Positions 33,952 through 41,961 of a stretch of 64,000 bases of DNA are shown piece after piece. Positions within the stretch are counted from its first letter, which is position 1. Every line of letters begins with the position of its first letter. The notes beneath the pieces are model-generated. The model was given only the letters and a program-made list of their open reading frames with translations. It did no database searches and was not told the DNA's origin. A program made the position numbers and the translations under genes. The stretch is from Ruminococcus sp. Marseille-P6503. GTDB lineage: Bacteria > Bacillota > Clostridia > Oscillospirales > Ruminococcaceae. The stretch spans positions 1,178,001-1,242,000 of the forward strand of contig NZ_UWPB01000001.1 of the NCBI RefSeq assembly GCF_900604945.1. The letters run 5' to 3'.

Positions 33952-35100
33952 TTATATCAAGTCGTCAGCGGCGTCCGCTCCGAATCTGCCCGCCTCGGCA
34001 AGGGCGTTGTAGTAGTTGGCTCTGGCAAGCTCGGTTTCGTCCTGAAGATTTATGTTTTCCCATTGGATCTCACAGCCGCATCCGAAGCCGCTCAGCCGCA
34101 GAAACGTTTCTGCCGTTTTCAGCAGCACCGGCGTAAGCAGCCGCCTGTAATACTCAAGCTCGCTCGTCAGGATATCCGCCTGCTGAGAGGACATTCTTTC
34201 GGTTGTAGACCAGTTAAGCCCCAGCAGGAACGGAGGTATTGAAAGCTTGGATATTATCTGCTCCAGCAGCTGACGGACGGGTATTTCGGTATCTATTATC
34301 TGGCTGTCCGCTCCTATGACCTTTATCTGAACGTCGCCTACCGCTACAAAATCCTTTATCACGCCGTTTCTCGCGCTGCTCATTCCGTCCGACCACTCAC
34401 GGGCTATCTCCAGCGCCCTGTCCTTCGCGAACGCCCTGTCGGCAGGGTCGTCGGAGGGCTTATAGGTTACGGCATAGCGGACGTTTCCGGCCCGGTCGAA
34501 GTTCTGACCTATACAGCGGTATATCTTCATAAGCACCTCGCTGAGGGCGGGCGTTCCCCGCAGTATCGACACTCCCTCCGGGTGCTTTACCGACGGATTC
34601 AGCGTTGAGTAAAGGAGAAGCTCCGGCCTCGTCAGCTTTACCTCGTCTCCCGAGGCGTTCTCTATTATCCTCATATCGAGAGGGTCCTTTCCCCCGCGGA
34701 CTCCGAACATTACCGGATCGGCTATGTACAGACCGTTTATTCGTCTGCGGCGCGGATCTATTACTATCTCTCCCAGCGCTTTTCCGTAGGTAAGCAGGGT
34801 ATCCAGCCACATATCGGCAAAGCAGCTGAGGGACCTGCCGGAAATGCCCGCCGCGACATTCAGCGCAAAGCCGTCCATATGCTTCTGCGCCTGCTTATCG
34901 CCGCAGACCACCTTAAAATCGTTGCAAAGACGTATTATCTTGCCGATACAGGCGTCCAGCACCGGAACCTCGGCTCTGAGGTTTTCATAAAACTGAGTTT
35001 CAAAGCTGTTCCACGAGGGACACAGCCTGTAGACCTCCCTCTGAGCCGAGCAGGAAAGCCTGCCGGACGGGGACGGCGCTTTTTTTCTGAATATATTCAA
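33952..35100 (-). CDS. Phage portal protein
   Basis: 382 residues. FETQFYENLRAEVPVLDACIGKIIRLCNDF at the N-terminus, then ADMWLDTLLTYGKALGEIVIDP, the portal phrase HPEGVSILRGTPAL, and a C-terminal clip/stem region with IPPFLLGLNWSTTERMSSQQADILTSELEYYRRLLTP. These are typical of SPP1/HK97-like portals, which form the dodecameric ring at the packaging vertex. The start is TTG 35100, 7 bases after AGGAAGGA. Slightly shorter than the usual 400-450 residues. Confidence 0.85.
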   Translation of the reverse strand: MNIFRKKAPSPSGRLSCSAQREVYRLCPSWNSFETQFYENLRAEVPVLDACIGKIIRLCNDFKVVCGDKQAQKHMDGFALNVAAGISGRSLSCFADMWLDTLLTYGKALGEIVIDPRRRRINGLYIADPVMFGVRGGKDPLDMRIIENASGDEVKLTRPELLLYSTLNPSVKHPEGVSILRGTPALSEVLMKIYRCIGQNFDRAGNVRYAVTYKPSDDPADRAFAKDRALEIAREWSDGMSSARNGVIKDFVAVGDVQIKVIGADSQIIDTEIPVRQLLEQIISKLSIPPFLLGLNWSTTERMSSQQADILTSELEYYRRLLTPVLLKTAETFLRLSGFGCGCEIQWENINLQDETELARANYYNALAEAGRFGADAADDLI

Positions 35101-35124
35101 ATTGCTGTCCTTCCTTTCTTGTTC

Positions 35125-36402
35125 TTATGTCTGCCGTCTGTCAAGGGAAATCACGCAGAAGGGCGGCTGCGTTTCGCTTAAAAAGCGGGTCACAAAATAG
35201 CGGATATCGTCCATTGCATGGTCGTTCTCCTTTACGGGAGCGTCGCGGACGGAGCTTTTGTCCCAGCGGTAAAGCGAAAATTCCCTTATGGTATCGGCGC
35301 AGGAGGAATGTATTTTGATCTTTCCCAGACCTAAGGCGTCGCTTACCCGTCTTATTCCCGAAAGCACGTCGTTGGCGGCGGGAGCGACGGGAAATTTTCC
35401 GTGACGGCGTATACACTCGATAAACGAGGCGGCGGACGGATCGCACACGACCAGACTTACGCTTCTCTCGCCGCACAGCTTTTCCAGCGCGGCATAATGC
35501 TCCTCGTCGGTTCGCTGCTGACCCTCTCTGCGTGAATCGTAGTAATACTCGCTTATACGGTACCATACTCCCCCGCTTTCGCCCCACAGCCCGAAGCTGG
35601 AGGGATTCACCGTTCCGTAGTCGCAGCTTACGGCATAGCGCGAAAAGCTTTGGGGAAGCGAGGCTACAACGTGCAGCTTCGGGTCGAACACAGAGTAAAC
35701 GCGGCCGGAAACGTCAGTCCAGCTTCCAAGCACGAAGCGCTGATAGAACGCTCCCGTAAACATTGTGCGGTAACGCCTGATGATCGCCGGAGTAAGAGAG
35801 GGGTTGTCCTCCAGCGCGAAGTGGAGATATATAAGATTTTTGGACGCCGCCTTGTCTATCCACTCCTTTTTGAACCAGTGATACCTGTTTTCGGGATTAC
35901 AGTTGAACCACAGCTTGGAGCCCGCGACCGAGCACCTTGCCACCGCCTGCTCGACAAAGCTTCGGGGCATAAGCGCTACTTCGTCCAGCAGTATTCCGCT
36001 CAGGGTCACTCCCTGAATAAGCGAGGCGGAGCTTTCATCCTTTCCTCCGAAAAGATAGAACCTGTTGCTTGTGCCGCCGAAAGTTACGTCCAGGTAGTTT
36101 TTCGTGCGGTTTTCGGTTATTTCAAGTCCCCATTCCGAAGAATTGGCGATAAGGGGCGCTACCAGATTCCGCCTTACTGAGGTTATGGTCTTTCCGCAGA
36201 TACCGAAGGCAGCGTTGCTGAAATTGACAGACGCCCACGCGGCAAAGGACATGGACATACAAAGGGTTTTTCCCGACCTCACCGCGCCGTCGCAGATTAT
36301 TCCCTCCTTATCCCTCGAGCCTTGGTTTTTCCACCAGTTGAACACCATTTTCTGCTTGGGGGAAAAGTCCTGCCAGCCTATCCTTCCGTTCTTTTTAATC
36401 AT
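35125..36402 (-). CDS. Phage terminase large subunit (PBSX type)
   Basis: About 425 residues. ATPase: Walker A GAVRSGKTLCMSMSF, Walker B GILLDEVALMPRSFVEQAVAR, coupling motif FNCNPENRYHWFK. Nuclease: SCDYGTVNPSSFGLW, VVCDPSAASFI and HAMDDIRYFV supply the metal-binding acidic residues. All catalytic signatures look intact, so DNA packaging activity is plausible. The start is probably ATG 36402 inside the terS stop (ATGATTAA), showing translational coupling. It is the motor that fills capsids and cuts the DNA. Confidence 0.92.
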   Translation of the reverse strand: MIKKNGRIGWQDFSPKQKMVFNWWKNQGSRDKEGIICDGAVRSGKTLCMSMSFAAWASVNFSNAAFGICGKTITSVRRNLVAPLIANSSEWGLEITENRTKNYLDVTFGGTSNRFYLFGGKDESSASLIQGVTLSGILLDEVALMPRSFVEQAVARCSVAGSKLWFNCNPENRYHWFKKEWIDKAASKNLIYLHFALEDNPSLTPAIIRRYRTMFTGAFYQRFVLGSWTDVSGRVYSVFDPKLHVVASLPQSFSRYAVSCDYGTVNPSSFGLWGESGGVWYRISEYYYDSRREGQQRTDEEHYAALEKLCGERSVSLVVCDPSAASFIECIRRHGKFPVAPAANDVLSGIRRVSDALGLGKIKIHSSCADTIREFSLYRWDKSSVRDAPVKENDHAMDDIRYFVTRFLSETQPPFCVISLDRRQT

Positions 36403-36895
36403 CGCTTTCACATTCCAGAGGACTGTCGCTTACTATTTCTCCGCCGGAGGAGCCGTATACCGCCTCTACAAGATTTCTTGCCTTTTCGTCGTTTTTAAGC
36501 TGCATATCAAGCTCCTTCAGCTTCTCCAGCGCTTTCTGCCGGTCAAAAAACTTTACCTCGACTCCGCCGCCTTTTATCCTCTTTATTTCCGAAACGTTGA
36601 ACAGATCCGCCTCGGCAAGCATATGGGGAGTTATCTCCTCCGCGAAAACCAGCGCCGCCGCGTCGTTTACCCTGCCGTACGCCAGCCTTTCCAGCCCTGC
36701 TCTTACCTCGCACCGCTCCTTTTCCCTGAGCCTGTCCGCCGCTTCAAGCTGACGTCTTGTCCGCCTGTCTGACAGAAGCCTTATGCCCTCGAGTCTGGCT
36801 CTCAGCGGACTTATTCCCGCCGCGATCGCCGCCTCCGCCGCGTTGCGCGTTCTGGAAAAGAACAGGGCAAAATCCTTTGTATCTATCTGTTTCAC
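36395..36895 (-). CDS. Phage terminase small subunit
   Basis: 166 residues, XtmA-like. N-terminal helix-turn-helix region (NAAEAAIAAGISPLRARLEGIRLL), an Arg-rich helix, and a C-terminal ELDMQLKNDEKARNLVEAVYG that fits terminase small subunits. It recognises DNA for packaging. The start is GTG 36895, 6 bases after GGAAGGA. First gene of the cassette; upstream lies a 9-bp inverted repeat. Confidence 0.85.
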   Translation of the reverse strand: MKQIDTKDFALFFSRTRNAAEAAIAAGISPLRARLEGIRLLSDRRTRRQLEAADRLREKERCEVRAGLERLAYGRVNDAAALVFAEEITPHMLAEADLFNVSEIKRIKGGGVEVKFFDRQKALEKLKELDMQLKNDEKARNLVEAVYGSSGGEIVSDSPLECESDD

Positions 36896-36960
36896 TGTTG
36901 ATCCTTCCTTTCTTCGGGTCCTTCTGTAAACCCCTCTCACTTATAGGCAAAAAAAGGGGC

Positions 36961-36986
36961 AAAGTTGCATATAAACGTGCAACTTT
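36961..36986 (-). promoter_or_regulatory. Perfect 9-bp inverted repeat upstream of terS
   Basis: AAAGTTGCA-N8-TGCAACTTT (36961-36986). On the minus strand it is followed by GCCCC and seven T, so it could be a factor-binding operator, or a terminator that shields the cassette. No clear promoter was found between it and 37117. Confidence 0.5.
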
Positions 36987-37088
36987 CCGGCAAAAAAATT
37001 TTCGGCAGAAGAAAATTTGTGATATGCTACAGTTTTCAAATATGATTTTTGTGCTTATTGACGGAAAATATCAAAGATAACGCTTTTA

Positions 37089-37117
37089 TTGACTAAACCA
37101 GCCGCTTGTGATATAAT
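37089..37117 (+). promoter_or_regulatory. SigA promoter of the GNAT gene
   Basis: TTGACT (37089-37094), 17-base spacer, TATAAT (37112-37117). The transcript would start in a hairpin AAACCTGTT/AACAGGTTT (37119-37161), with an inner CAGC/GCTG stem, just before the SD. Confidence 0.75.
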
Positions 37118-37191
37118 AAAACCTGTTCATCAGCCGAGGAAAAACGCTGACAAACAGGTTTATTGACAGTATATCGGAAGGAACTGGAATT

Positions 37192-37722
37192 ATGATTTTA
37201 CAGACAGAGCGTCTTATTCTCCGTGAAATGACCATGGGAGATTTTACGGACATTGCGGCGATACTAAAGGACGAACGCGCCATGTACGCTTACGAGCACG
37301 GCTTTTCTGACTCGGAGGTTTCAGAATGGATACAGCGGCAGCTTGACCGATACGAAAAATACGGCTTCGGGCTGTGGGCGGTAATATTGAAGGAAAGCGG
37401 AGAGCTGATAGGTCAGTGCGGGATAACCATGCAGGACGCCGGAGGCAGAGAGGTAATGGAGATAGGCTATCTTTTCAACCGACGCTTCTGGCACAACGGC
37501 TACGCCTGTGAAGCGGCAGGCGCCTGCCGGAGCTACGCCTTTGAAAAGCTGGGCGCGCAGGAGATCTGCTCCATAATACGCACAAACAATCTTCCCTCCC
37601 AGAGGGTCGCGATAAGAAACGGAATGCTCCCAAGAAGCATTTTCACCAAGCGTTATATGGGCATTGATATGCCGCATATAGTTTTTTCGGTAACCGCGGA
37701 GGAGCTGAAAGAGAAGGGATAA
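37192..37722 (+). CDS. GNAT N-acetyltransferase, RimJ/RimL type
   Basis: 176 residues: LQTERLILREMTMGDFTDIAAIL opening, EIGYLFNRRFWHNGYACEAAGACRSYAFEKLGAQEICSII core and NLPSQRVAIRNGM closing, as in Acetyltransf_3 proteins. The substrate is not predictable; members modify ribosomal proteins, small amines or drugs. It stands alone behind a strong promoter, adjacent to the phage cassette but on the opposite strand. Confidence 0.88.
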   Translation: MILQTERLILREMTMGDFTDIAAILKDERAMYAYEHGFSDSEVSEWIQRQLDRYEKYGFGLWAVILKESGELIGQCGITMQDAGGREVMEIGYLFNRRFWHNGYACEAAGACRSYAFEKLGAQEICSIIRTNNLPSQRVAIRNGMLPRSIFTKRYMGIDMPHIVFSVTAEELKEKG

Positions 37723-37729
37723 AAAAATC

Positions 37730-37778
37730 CGCCGTCCTGATACCGCTCTTGTTCAGGACAGCGGCAGGACGGCGTTTT
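37730..37778. terminator. Bidirectional terminator
   Basis: CGCCGTCCTG / CAGGACGGCG stem (37730-37739 with 37765-37774) with flanking A and T runs, between convergent GNAT and tcdA genes. Confidence 0.85.
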
Positions 37779-37779
37779 A

Positions 37780-38481
37780 TCAGCCGGCTGAAAGCAGCTC
37801 GTTTATTATTACAGAAGCCATGATAAGTCCGGCGCAGGAAGGCACGAACGCCGTGCTTCCGGGCAGCGGCTTTTTGCCCTCGCTATGCGGGGGCTTTTTT
37901 ATTTCCTCACGGGAATAAACCACCTTAAGCTTCTTTACTCCCCGCTTTTTAAGCTCTCTGCGCATTACTCTCGCAAGGGGACAGACCGAGGTCTGATAAA
38001 TATCCGCTATTTCAAGCATTTCGGGGTGTATTTTGTTTCCCGCTCCCATAGCGCTTATAACAGGAACTCCAAGCTGCTGGCACCTTACCGCCAGAGATAT
38101 TTTCCCCGGCACATAATCTATCGCGTCGGCAACGTAGTCGTACGCCGACAAATCGAACTCCTCCTCATTTTCGGGAGAATAAAACTTCGGAATCCCGGTA
38201 ACCGCGCAGCCGGAAGATATGGACATGACGCGTTTTTTCGCCGCCTCGGTCTTCATCATTCCGATCGTATCCCTTACGGCTATGATCTGGCGGTTGAGGT
38301 TGGAAAGCGCTACTTTATCGCTGTCTATTATGTCGATGGCTCCTATGCCGCTGCGCGCGAGCGCTTCTATTATATATCCGCCCACTCCGCCGGCTCCGAA
38401 CACCGCCACTCTTTTGTCCGCAAGCGACGCGACCTTTTCGCTGCCGTATATAAGCTCAAGTCTTGAAAGCTGAGTTTCCAT
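37780..38481 (-). CDS. tcdA: tRNA threonylcarbamoyladenosine dehydratase
   Basis: 233 residues, ThiF/E1-like fold: RLELIYGSEKV, nucleotide site VAVFGAGGVGGYIIEALARSGIG, DSDKVALSNLNRQIIA, then VADAIDYVPGKI and SAMGAGNKIHPEM. The family cyclises t6A37 to ct6A in tRNA, which pairs functionally with TsaD elsewhere in this window. I prefer ATG 38481, with CAGGA upstream; ATG 38493 sits only one base after AAGGAG. Confidence 0.92.
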   Translation of the reverse strand: METQLSRLELIYGSEKVASLADKRVAVFGAGGVGGYIIEALARSGIGAIDIIDSDKVALSNLNRQIIAVRDTIGMMKTEAAKKRVMSISSGCAVTGIPKFYSPENEEEFDLSAYDYVADAIDYVPGKISLAVRCQQLGVPVISAMGAGNKIHPEMLEIADIYQTSVCPLARVMRRELKKRGVKKLKVVYSREEIKKPPHSEGKKPLPGSTAFVPSCAGLIMASVIINELLSAG

Positions 38482-38525
38482 TGCTTCCTGCATACTCCTT
38501 TCCGTATTTCAGTCCGCGGCTTGTA

Positions 38526-38690
38526 CTAGGATTCGTCGGATTCGTCGGGTTCGTCAGGCTCGTCAGGTTCGTCAGGCTCGTCGGGCTCGTCGGGTTCTTC
38601 GGGTTCGTCGGGCTCTTCGGGTTCGTCTGGTTCGTCTGGCTCATCGGGTTCATCTGGCTCATCAGGTTCGTCTGGCTCATCAGGTTCGTA
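38526..38690. repeat. Trinucleotide-phase minisatellite coding the EPD tail
   Basis: About 17 copies of a 9-base unit of the form TCGTCGGGT / TCGTCAGGC / TCATCAGGT (plus strand), in frame with ttcA. Unit-length changes would keep the reading frame, so tail length may vary between strains. Confidence 0.9.
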
Positions 38691-39554
38691 TGAATGTTCC
38701 TTATCCCAGTCGTAGTCGTCGTAGGTATCAAGGAAATTGTATCTTTTTCCCTTATATTCATACTCGATAACGGTACGCAGATTTACATTATAGACGCTCT
38801 TAAAAATATTGGTTTCAACAAACTCGTTGTCCTTCGCAAGACTTGCGATAAGAGCCTTTATTTCCTGACGCTTTGAGAGCTCGCCCTTGTTTTCAAGCTT
38901 TGAATATTCCTCTGTAAAACGGCAGGCGCACTGTATAAACTCAAGACCGTTGTACCTTACCCAGTCCTTTATATGCTTTTCCCTCACCATATATAGAGGA
39001 CGTATAAGCTCCATGCCTCTGAAATTTTTTGAATGAAGCTTAGGCATCATGGTCTGAACCTGTCCGCCGTAGATCATTCCCATAAGTATCGTTTCGATAA
39101 CGTCGTCAAAGTGATGTCCGAGGGCGATCTTGTTGCAGCCCAGCTCCTGAGCGTTTTTATAGAGATGTCCCCTCCTCATTCTGGCGCAGAGATAGCAGGG
39201 GTTGCTGTTTACTCCGGCTACTATATTGAATATACGGGTTTCAAAGATATGTATAGGGATATTCATAAGCTTGGCGTTGTCGATTATCTTCTGCCTGTTT
39301 ACCTCGTTGTAGCCGGGATCCATCACCAGAAATTCCAGCTCAAAAGACGTTTCGGAATACTTCTGGAGGTGCTGGAGGCATTTCGCCATAAGCATCGAAT
39401 CCTTTCCTCCCGAAATGCAGACGGCGATACGGTCGCCCTCGTTTATCATTTTATATTCCTTTATCCCCATAACAAACTTGTTCCAGACGTCCTTGCGGTA
39501 TTTTTTTATAATGCTTCTTTCAATAAGCTGATAAGGCTGAAGAGCTCTTGCCAT
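38526..39554 (-). CDS. ttcA: TtcA-type tRNA thiolation enzyme with EPD-repeat tail
   Basis: 342 residues. The first 285 are a PP-loop ATPase: VCISGGKDSMLMAKCL, CYLCARMRRGHLYKNA (CxxC), GHHFDDVIETILMG and IQCACRF, as in TtcA/TtuA proteins that thiolate a tRNA base and use an iron-sulfur cluster. After YDDYDWDKEHSY the protein ends in a tail of about 55 residues made only of Glu-Pro-Asp triplets with a few Glu or Ser changes, ending ESDES. Such a tail is not part of the family. A hairpin GCCTGC/GCAGGC lies in the 5' leader. Confidence 0.9.
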   Translation of the reverse strand: MARALQPYQLIERSIIKKYRKDVWNKFVMGIKEYKMINEGDRIAVCISGGKDSMLMAKCLQHLQKYSETSFELEFLVMDPGYNEVNRQKIIDNAKLMNIPIHIFETRIFNIVAGVNSNPCYLCARMRRGHLYKNAQELGCNKIALGHHFDDVIETILMGMIYGGQVQTMMPKLHSKNFRGMELIRPLYMVREKHIKDWVRYNGLEFIQCACRFTEEYSKLENKGELSKRQEIKALIASLAKDNEFVETNIFKSVYNVNLRTVIEYEYKGKRYNFLDTYDDYDWDKEHSYEPDEPDEPDEPDEPDEPDEPDEPEEPDEPEEPDEPDEPDEPDEPDEPDESDES

Positions 39555-39725
39555 GTTTACAGACCCCGCCTGCCTGAGCAGGCTTTTTCCTTTCGTATAT
39601 ATTCGTTACAGCCGCCGCTGTTAAGCAAAAAACAATTCCTCTGTAATTATACTATGAAATCTGTCGCACGTCAACGGCGGAAATTAACAGACTCCATAAA
39701 ACCAGCGCTTTTTTACACGGCTGTA

Positions 39726-39754
39726 TTGAAGCCCGGAGAATTATATGCTATACT
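39726..39754 (+). promoter_or_regulatory. Promoter of the two-component operon
   Basis: TTGAAG (39726-39731), 17-base spacer, TATACT (39749-39754); AGGAGG lies 8 bases before the ATG at 39845. Confidence 0.65.
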
Positions 39755-39844
39755 TGTATTTAAAGTAGGTTTAAGGTGAAATATATATAATAAATTCAGA
39801 CGGAGCTAATCGCGACGTATACAGAAATCAAGGAGGTTTTATAT

Positions 39845-40525
39845 ATGCGTATCCTGCTTGCCGAGGACGAAAGAGAGCTTTCAAACGCCCTTGTCGCTAT
39901 TCTGAAGCACAACCACTATTCGGTGGACGCCGTTTACAACGGAACGGACGCTCTGAATTACGGAATGAGCCAGAACTACGACGGAATAGTGCTGGATATT
40001 ATGATGCCTAAAATGAACGGGATCGACGTGCTTAAGCTGCTGCGCTCCAGAGGAGTGGATACTCCCGTTCTGCTGCTTACCGCCAAGGCGGAGCTTGACG
40101 ATAAGATACTGGGGCTTGACTCAGGAGCGGACGACTATCTTACCAAGCCCTTCGCGACGGGCGAGCTTATGGCGAGAATACGGGCGCTCACCCGCAGAAA
40201 TACGGGCTTCGCTCCCAATAAGCTCACGATAGGAAACATAACGCTGAACCGCGAAAACTTTGAGCTTTCCTCGGAAAACGGCTCTGTACGTCTGGGAAAC
40301 AAGGAATTTCAGATGCTTGAAATGCTTATGTCAAACCCGAATCTGCTTATATCTACGGAAAAGTTTATGGACAGGATATGGGGCTACGATTCAGAGGCGG
40401 AAATAAACGTAGTCTGGGTATATATTTCATACATCAGAAAAAAGCTGGCTTCCATCGGCGCGGACGTTGAGATCAAGGCGACCCGCGGAGTCGGCTACAC
40501 ACTTGAGCAGACGTCAGGCAAGTAA
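39845..40525 (+). CDS. OmpR-family response regulator
   Basis: 226 residues: receiver domain (LLAEDERELSNAL; Asp in IVLDIMMPKMNG; LLTAKAELDD; LTKPFATGEL) and winged-helix output domain (SVRLGNKEFQMLEMLMSNP; VWVYISYIRKKLASIGADVEIKATRGVGYTL). Partner of the histidine kinase that follows 42 bases later. The signal and targets are not evident from context. Confidence 0.93.
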   Translation: MRILLAEDERELSNALVAILKHNHYSVDAVYNGTDALNYGMSQNYDGIVLDIMMPKMNGIDVLKLLRSRGVDTPVLLLTAKAELDDKILGLDSGADDYLTKPFATGELMARIRALTRRNTGFAPNKLTIGNITLNRENFELSSENGSVRLGNKEFQMLEMLMSNPNLLISTEKFMDRIWGYDSEAEINVVWVYISYIRKKLASIGADVEIKATRGVGYTLEQTSGK

Positions 40526-40567
40526 TACGGCTTTCAGCGCGCCGGTTAGATACGGGGAGGACATTTC

Positions 40568-41824
40568 ATGATAAAAAAGCTGCGGAGAAAGTTCGTGCTG
40601 ATCGCGGTATTTTCTCTTTTTCTGGTCGAGGTAGTTATCATCGGAACGATAAATATAATAAACGTGTGCCAGCAGAACGCTAAGTCGGACGAGCTTCTCG
40701 CCATGATAACGCAGAATGACGGAAAGCTTCCCGACTTCGGAAAATCCGCGCCGGACAAGCCGCCGGAGGATATACGGGATCAGTCTGCCGGCTTTGACGG
40801 CAAGGGAATAAATCCCGAAACTAAATATATTACCCGATATTTCACAGTCAGAGCCGACGAAAGAGGACAGATAACCTCGATCGATACCTCTCACATCGCC
40901 GCGGTTACTTCGGACGACGCTGCTGAGTATGCAAACGAGGCGCTGCGCGGCAGCTCGGAAAAGGGCTGGTCGGGAAATTACAGATACGCCGTTTCGCAAA
41001 GCTCCGAAGGAAGCCTGCTTGTATTTGTGGACTGCCGCAGTCAGCTTGAAACCAGATACCAGTTTCTTGCCATCTCCCTTGCCATAGGCTTTGCGGGTCT
41101 GGCGGTCGTAAGCGTACTGATAGCGGTATTCTCCAAAAGAGCGATACGCCCCGTTATTGAAAGCATGGAAAAGCAAAAGCAGTTTATAACCGACGCCGGA
41201 CATGAGATAAAGACTCCCCTGGCGATAATCTCCGCAAATACCGAGGTTCTGGAGCTTACGGCAGGCGGCTCGGAATGGACGGCAAGCATAAAGAATCAGA
41301 CCAAGCGGCTCAGCGAGCTTATAAAAAATCTGCTTACCCTTTCAAAAATGGACGAGGAAATAAAAACGGTATTTGAAAAATTCAATATAAGCGACGCCGT
41401 TTACGACGCCGCAAGCCCGTTCAGCACCCTTGCGGCCTCAAGGGGAAAATCCCTTTCAACGGATATTCAGAACGGAATAGAATTTACCGGGGACGAGGGA
41501 ATGATAAGACAGCTTGTTTCCATACTTCTCGACAACGCGGTAAAGTACGCCGACGACGGAGGAGAGATTAGGCTTTGTCTTAAAGCGGAGCACAGACAGC
41601 TTGAGCTGAGCGTTCACAACCCCTGCTCTGTCAAGCCGGAGGGTGAGCTTTCAAGACTTTTCGACCGGTTCTACAGAGCGGATTCCTCCCGGTCGCGAGA
41701 AACGGGAGGCTACGGAATAGGGCTTTCCATAGCCAAAGCTATCTGCGATTCCCATAAATGCAGGATAACCGCAAAATACGAATCCGGCGGTATGACCTTC
41801 AGAGTCACCGCGCAGGCAAAATAA
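40568..41824 (+). CDS. Membrane sensor histidine kinase
   Basis: 418 residues. TM1 (about 12-35), an extracytoplasmic domain of about 120 residues, TM2 (about 163-186), HisKA with GHEIKTPLAIISANTEVLEL, and HATPase_c with LLDNAVKYADDGGEI, FYRADSSRSRETGGYGIGLSIAKAI. No HAMP domain is obvious. It should act with the upstream regulator. CGGGGAGG precedes the ATG. The signal is unknown; similar pairs often respond to envelope stress or antimicrobial peptides. Confidence 0.92.
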   Translation: MIKKLRRKFVLIAVFSLFLVEVVIIGTINIINVCQQNAKSDELLAMITQNDGKLPDFGKSAPDKPPEDIRDQSAGFDGKGINPETKYITRYFTVRADERGQITSIDTSHIAAVTSDDAAEYANEALRGSSEKGWSGNYRYAVSQSSEGSLLVFVDCRSQLETRYQFLAISLAIGFAGLAVVSVLIAVFSKRAIRPVIESMEKQKQFITDAGHEIKTPLAIISANTEVLELTAGGSEWTASIKNQTKRLSELIKNLLTLSKMDEEIKTVFEKFNISDAVYDAASPFSTLAASRGKSLSTDIQNGIEFTGDEGMIRQLVSILLDNAVKYADDGGEIRLCLKAEHRQLELSVHNPCSVKPEGELSRLFDRFYRADSSRSRETGGYGIGLSIAKAICDSHKCRITAKYESGGMTFRVTAQAK

Positions 41825-41862
41825 GCGTCAGCTTTTTCACATTCGGCAAGCCTGAACATTAT

Positions 41863-41937
41863 CGGGCGGTCACAGAGCTTTCTGCGTATTTTCATAAAAA
41901 CCGCAGAATATGCCTGTGACCGCCCGTTATTTTTTAT
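41863..41937. terminator. Bidirectional terminator
   Basis: CGGGCGGTCACAG / CTGTGACCGCCCG stem (41863-41875 with 41914-41926) around a 38-base loop, followed by a T-rich run; convergent genes end on both sides. Confidence 0.8.
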
Positions 41938-41961
41938 TGCTTTTAATTGAGTATATATCGG

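Noticed and set aside
29020-37200. A complete inducible prophage
   Set aside because: No integrase, repressor, replication, holin or tape-measure genes and no direct repeats that would serve as att sites were seen; only the head and a minimal tail set is present.
38463-38876. Hydrophobic plus-strand reading frame rich in Gly-Phe-Val opposite ttcA
   Set aside because: It is the complement of the EPD minisatellite, has no SD, and its composition is fully explained by the repeat on the coding strand.
39558-39585. GCCTGC/GCAGGC hairpin followed by T as a plus-strand terminator
   Set aside because: No plus-strand gene ends there; it lies in the leader of ttcA on the minus strand, so its terminator-like look is probably incidental.
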